From contig JANQTT010000013.1 in assembly GCA_030731565.1 (NCBI GenBank), positions 1-26,474 on the forward strand: a stretch of 26,474 nt of DNA. Direction: 5' to 3'. Each line of letters opens with the position of its first letter. Position 1 is the stretch's first letter. The translations under genes and the position numbers were made by a program. Of the stretch, positions 23,915 to 26,474 are shown piece by piece. The notes beneath the pieces were generated by a model that was not told the DNA's origin, made no database searches, and saw only the letters and a list, made by a program, of their open reading frames with translations. The DNA is from Rickettsiaceae bacterium. Lineage in GTDB: Bacteria > Pseudomonadota > Alphaproteobacteria > Rickettsiales > Rickettsiaceae.

Positions 23915-24022
23915 TATAATTATTCAATTTTAACTTGTTGTGTCGTTCCCTCGTTTTTCTGCCTATTAAATATAAGTCTCATCTCCTTGTGTTAAAGCCT
24001 AAATTCAAATTGAAAGACTATA
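23915..24022. repeat. Degenerate palindromic element, P2-like
   Basis: The right end (CTAAATTCAAATTG, then AAAGACTATA, ending 24022) resembles the P2 arm at 13580-13603. The left end beginning 23915 (TATAATTATTCAATTTTAAC) matches the reverse complement of the right end at about 17 of 22 positions. It fills most of the 276-bp gap between clpA and rplM. Confidence 0.4.
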
Positions 24023-24101
24023 CACTATAACTCATTCACTTTAAGCACCGTTAGTGTCATTATTTATCGCTTACCTAATTTATAGGTTTTGCCAGCATCG
24101 C

Positions 24102-26342
24102 TTAATTCGTTTCCAAATATTTTTTGCCTGATTTTTGTATTGGAGTAAATTTAAAAATAAATTTAGCGTCCTTTTTAGATAAATCAATATCAACAGATCC
24201 GCCATTTTTTAACTTACCGAATAAAATTTCATCTGCAATAGCTTGCTTTATATGAGTATCAATTGCTCTATCAAGCTCTCGGGCTCCATTATTGTTATAG
24301 TATTTTTTGGCCAAATATTTTTTTACTGTAGAACTGACGTTAAGACGTACTTTTTTATCGGCAAGCTGCGCTCCTAGTTCTTTTATAATTTTAGAAACAA
24401 TTTTATCGATTATTCCGTCAATAGGATTGAATAAAACTATATTATCTAAACGACTTCTGAACTCTGGGCTGAATTTTTCATTTATTGGATCAAGGTTCAA
24501 TATTGGCATTATGCTTTTTGATGCTTTCTCGCTAAAACCAATGGAGGCTTTCTCTTTTTCGGCATTGATATTTGTGGTTAAAATAACCATGGTATTCATA
24601 AAATTGACATGCTTTCCTGTACTATCTGTGAGATTACCTTCGTCCATAATCTGTAGTAAAATATTGAATATTTCAGGGTGAGCTTTTTCAATTTCATCAA
24701 ATAACACAACTGAGTAAGGGTATTTTGCAACTTCTTCTGTAAGCATTCCTCCCTGGTCAAAACCAACGTAACCAGGAGCACTTCCAAGCAATTTTGATAC
24801 TGAGCTGCTTTCAGAAAACTCGGACATATCAAGTTTAATTAGTTTCATATTATTAAAAATAGCCAGCTGTTTGGCTAGTTCTGTTTTACCTACTCCTGTC
24901 GGTCCTGCGAATAAATAACAACCAGTTGGTCTATCGCCTTTTTTAAGGCCGGCTTTAGATAATTTTATACTAGCGCATAAATCTTCGATAGCCTGATCTT
25001 GGCCAAAAATACATCCTTTGAGATTTGCGCTAAGTTGTTTTAGTTGGTTTATATCATTTGCCTTATCCCCAATATTTGGTATATTTAGTATACTGGAAAG
25101 TATATCTTCAATATGTTTATTTGTTATAGTTATTTTCTTTCCCAAGTTATTCATCGTGCTTCTAGCGCCTGCTTCATCTATTAAGTCAATCGCTTTATCT
25201 GGTAAATGTCTGTCATTTATATACCTTTCTGATAAACTAATCGCAGCTTTTAGTGCTGAGTCTGAATATATTACCGAATGGTGTTTTTCATAATAACCCT
25301 TCAAGCCTTTTAAAATTTCCATTGTTGAAACTTCGTCTGGTTCTTCAACCACAATCTTTTGGAACCTTCTGACCAATGCCATATCTTTTTCGAAGTGATT
25401 ATGATATTCTTTAAAAGTTGTAGATCCAATACATCTGAGCTCTCCTTTTCCAAGGGCTGGTTTTAAGAGGTTACTAGCATCAGTTGCGCCACTGCTTGTT
25501 GAACCAGCGCCAATAATAGTATGGATTTCGTCAATGAATAATATTGCATTTTTATTATTTTTGAGAAATGCCAAGAGGTTCTTAATCCTTTCTTCAAAAT
25601 CACCGCGAAATTTTGTACCAGCCACTAAACTGCCGATATCAAGCGAATAGATAACAGCATTTTTGAGTAAATCTGGGACATCGCCTTTTACAATACGAGT
25701 AGCTAGTCCTTCTGCAATAGCAGTTTTACCTACGCCTGGTTCTCCTACTAAAATTGCATTATTTTTTTTCCTACGACACAAAATTTCTATAGTCCTTTGA
25801 ATTTCGTTTTGCCGACCAATTAAACAATCTATAGAGTCTGTATCCGCTCTTTCATTCAAATTAACGCACATTTTATCTATGACATTATCTTCATCTGAGT
25901 TCTCGTAATTTTGTTCTTTAGGAGGCGCAAATTTTTCTTTATTTTCTGGCTTAACTTGGTTTTCAACTATAGTTATTTTAGTTATAGGATTTTTTGTTAT
26001 CTCATTTGAATCGAGGCTTTCTTTTTTCTTTATATAATCCAAAATATCTTGCCGTGATAATCCCTCTTCGCGTAAGCAGAGCAGAGCATAAGCTTCATGT
26101 TCAAAAAAGAATTCAGCTAGAACATGCGACCCATTAATTGCTTTATATCCACTAGCTTGACTATGCAAAGCTGCTCTTTGGATGATTCGTTGAAAGCCGG
26201 CTGTGGGTTTTGCTTCTTTTGTTTTTTCGTCCACCAGTTCGGCTAAATCATTTAGTAAATAGCTTTTTAATCTTTTTTTTAGGTCTTCAAGAATAATGTC
26301 TTTTTTTAGGAAAAATTCTTTTGCGTCTTTATCCGTTATCAT
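24102..26342 (-). CDS. clpA: ATP-dependent Clp protease ATP-binding subunit ClpA
   Basis: ClpA unfolds substrates, including those delivered by ClpS, and feeds them to ClpP. The 746-residue protein has the N-domain remnant ([20 protein letters not shown] at 44-63), a long polar linker (~106-158), AAA+ D1 with Walker [12 protein letters not shown] (200-210) and Walker [11 protein letters not shown] (267-276), and D2 with Walker [12 protein letters not shown] (480-490) and Walker [14 protein letters not shown] (545-557). The ClpP-docking loop is SIGF (600-603), where E. coli has IGL. The N-domain appears to lack its first ~35-40 residues (the usual HEFxTxEHLL segment), and a stop codon lies in frame just upstream of ATG 26342. 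No clpS is seen. The start overlaps the preceding ORF by 14 bases. Confidence 0.94.
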   Translation of the reverse strand: MITDKDAKEFFLKKDIILEDLKKRLKSYLLNDLAELVDEKTKEAKPTAGFQRIIQRAALHSQASGYKAINGSHVLAEFFFEHEAYALLCLREEGLSRQDILDYIKKKESLDSNEITKNPITKITIVENQVKPENKEKFAPPKEQNYENSDEDNVIDKMCVNLNERADTDSIDCLIGRQNEIQRTIEILCRRKKNNAILVGEPGVGKTAIAEGLATRIVKGDVPDLLKNAVIYSLDIGSLVAGTKFRGDFEERIKNLLAFLKNNKNAILFIDEIHTIIGAGSTSSGATDASNLLKPALGKGELRCIGSTTFKEYHNHFEKDMALVRRFQKIVVEEPDEVSTMEILKGLKGYYEKHHSVIYSDSALKAAISLSERYINDRHLPDKAIDLIDEAGARSTMNNLGKKITITNKHIEDILSSILNIPNIGDKANDINQLKQLSANLKGCIFGQDQAIEDLCASIKLSKAGLKKGDRPTGCYLFAGPTGVGKTELAKQLAIFNNMKLIKLDMSEFSESSSVSKLLGSAPGYVGFDQGGMLTEEVAKYPYSVVLFDEIEKAHPEIFNILLQIMDEGNLTDSTGKHVNFMNTMVILTTNINAEKEKASIGFSEKASKSIMPILNLDPINEKFSPEFRSRLDNIVLFNPIDGIIDKIVSKIIKELGAQLADKKVRLNVSSTVKKYLAKKYYNNNGARELDRAIDTHIKQAIADEILFGKLKNGGSVDIDLSKKDAKFIFKFTPIQKSGKKYLETN

Positions 26343-26474
26343 TATGAGTTACAGCTTTTAATAATTTCTCTTGCAGTATTTCTTTCTGCTTACGTAAGTT
26401 ATCTAGTTCTTGGCTTAAAGTTAAAATAGCTTTAGTTTGTAATGAAAGCTTAATGTTTTCGAAAATTATTGATT
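26329..26474 (-). CDS. C-terminal end of an upstream coiled-coil ORF (partial)
   Basis: On the minus strand one frame is open from the window edge to a TAA at 26331-26329, overlapping the clpA start by 14 bases. The ~47 visible residues include LSQELDNLRKQKEILQEKLL, a heptad-like amphipathic helix, and end in THNDNG. It is most likely the end of a separate gene coupled to clpA. A displaced, frameshifted ClpA N-terminus is less likely because the conserved HExxTxEHLL residues are absent. Identity is unknown. Confidence 0.45.
   Translation of the reverse strand, partial: SIIFENIKLSLQTKAILTLSQELDNLRKQKEILQEKLLKAVTHNDNG

Noticed and set aside
6971..26342. The starts of nuoF and clpA look alike (ATGAT..CGGATAAAGA), and both, like the gmk/MFS pair, have 14-base overlaps
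   Set aside because: Short similarity over ~17 bases at two unrelated starts, and the third pair differs; common short-overlap coupling is enough to explain it.
1..26474. CRISPR array, tRNA or rRNA genes
   Set aside because: I saw no regularly spaced direct repeats and no recognisable tRNA or rRNA sequence; a tRNA scan would be the proper check.

Overview
The window reads as a piece of an AT-rich alphaproteobacterial chromosome of the order Rickettsiales. The pointers are three tandem outer-membrane barrels resembling Rickettsia Adr1/Adr2, a rickettsia-like nuo gene set, a 7Fe ferredoxin next to ccmC, an MHS-type MFS carrier, a short glutamine-synthetase-like protein, and gene-poor gaps filled with palindromic repeats. 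It also carries flagellar rod genes, which classical Rickettsia lack, so a flagellated relative (for example a protist-associated member of Rickettsiaceae or Midichloriaceae) is more likely than Rickettsia itself. The placement is inferred from family memory, not from a search.

Layout. 1-1110: 3' part of a BetT-like BCCT carrier. 1123-2580 (minus): flgB-flgC-fliE. 2802-9082 (plus): nuoA-B-C-D, a nuoE interrupted by an in-frame TAA, a repeat-filled gap, a secreted protein of unknown function overlapping nuoF, nuoF, and a membrane-anchored spermidine-synthase-like protein. 9091-9579 (minus): TPR protein. 9767-10840: T4-type lysozyme domain joined to a phage MuF-like tail. 11030-12373: AGCS amino-acid carrier. 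12421-14341 (minus): pgeF-ccmC-fdxA, with a 24-bp perfect inverted repeat covering the ccmC start codon. 14362-15093: minimal glutamine-synthetase-like protein. 15403-15809: small frameshifted gene. 15921-17745 (minus): gmk and an MFS carrier. 17778-18566: SDR enzyme. 18698-20869: three Adr-like barrels. 21242-22456 (minus): unrecognised 404-aa protein. 22843-23825 (minus): rplM-rpsI. 24102-26474 (minus): clpA and the end of an upstream coiled-coil ORF.

All four gene-free stretches longer than 300 bp hold palindromic elements, and at least three repeat families can be told apart. The most notable is a ~150-165 bp element present twice (15206-15371 and, inverted, 22576-22727). Its outer and inner stems are both conserved by paired substitutions while the unpaired segments keep their sequence, the signature of a conserved folded RNA or DNA.

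The strongest biological oddities are: FlgB and FlgC, both normally exported by the flagellar type III apparatus, each begin with an apparent Sec signal peptide; the lysozyme-MuF fusion; the interrupted nuoE inside an otherwise intact complex I operon; and the structured repeat with covariation.
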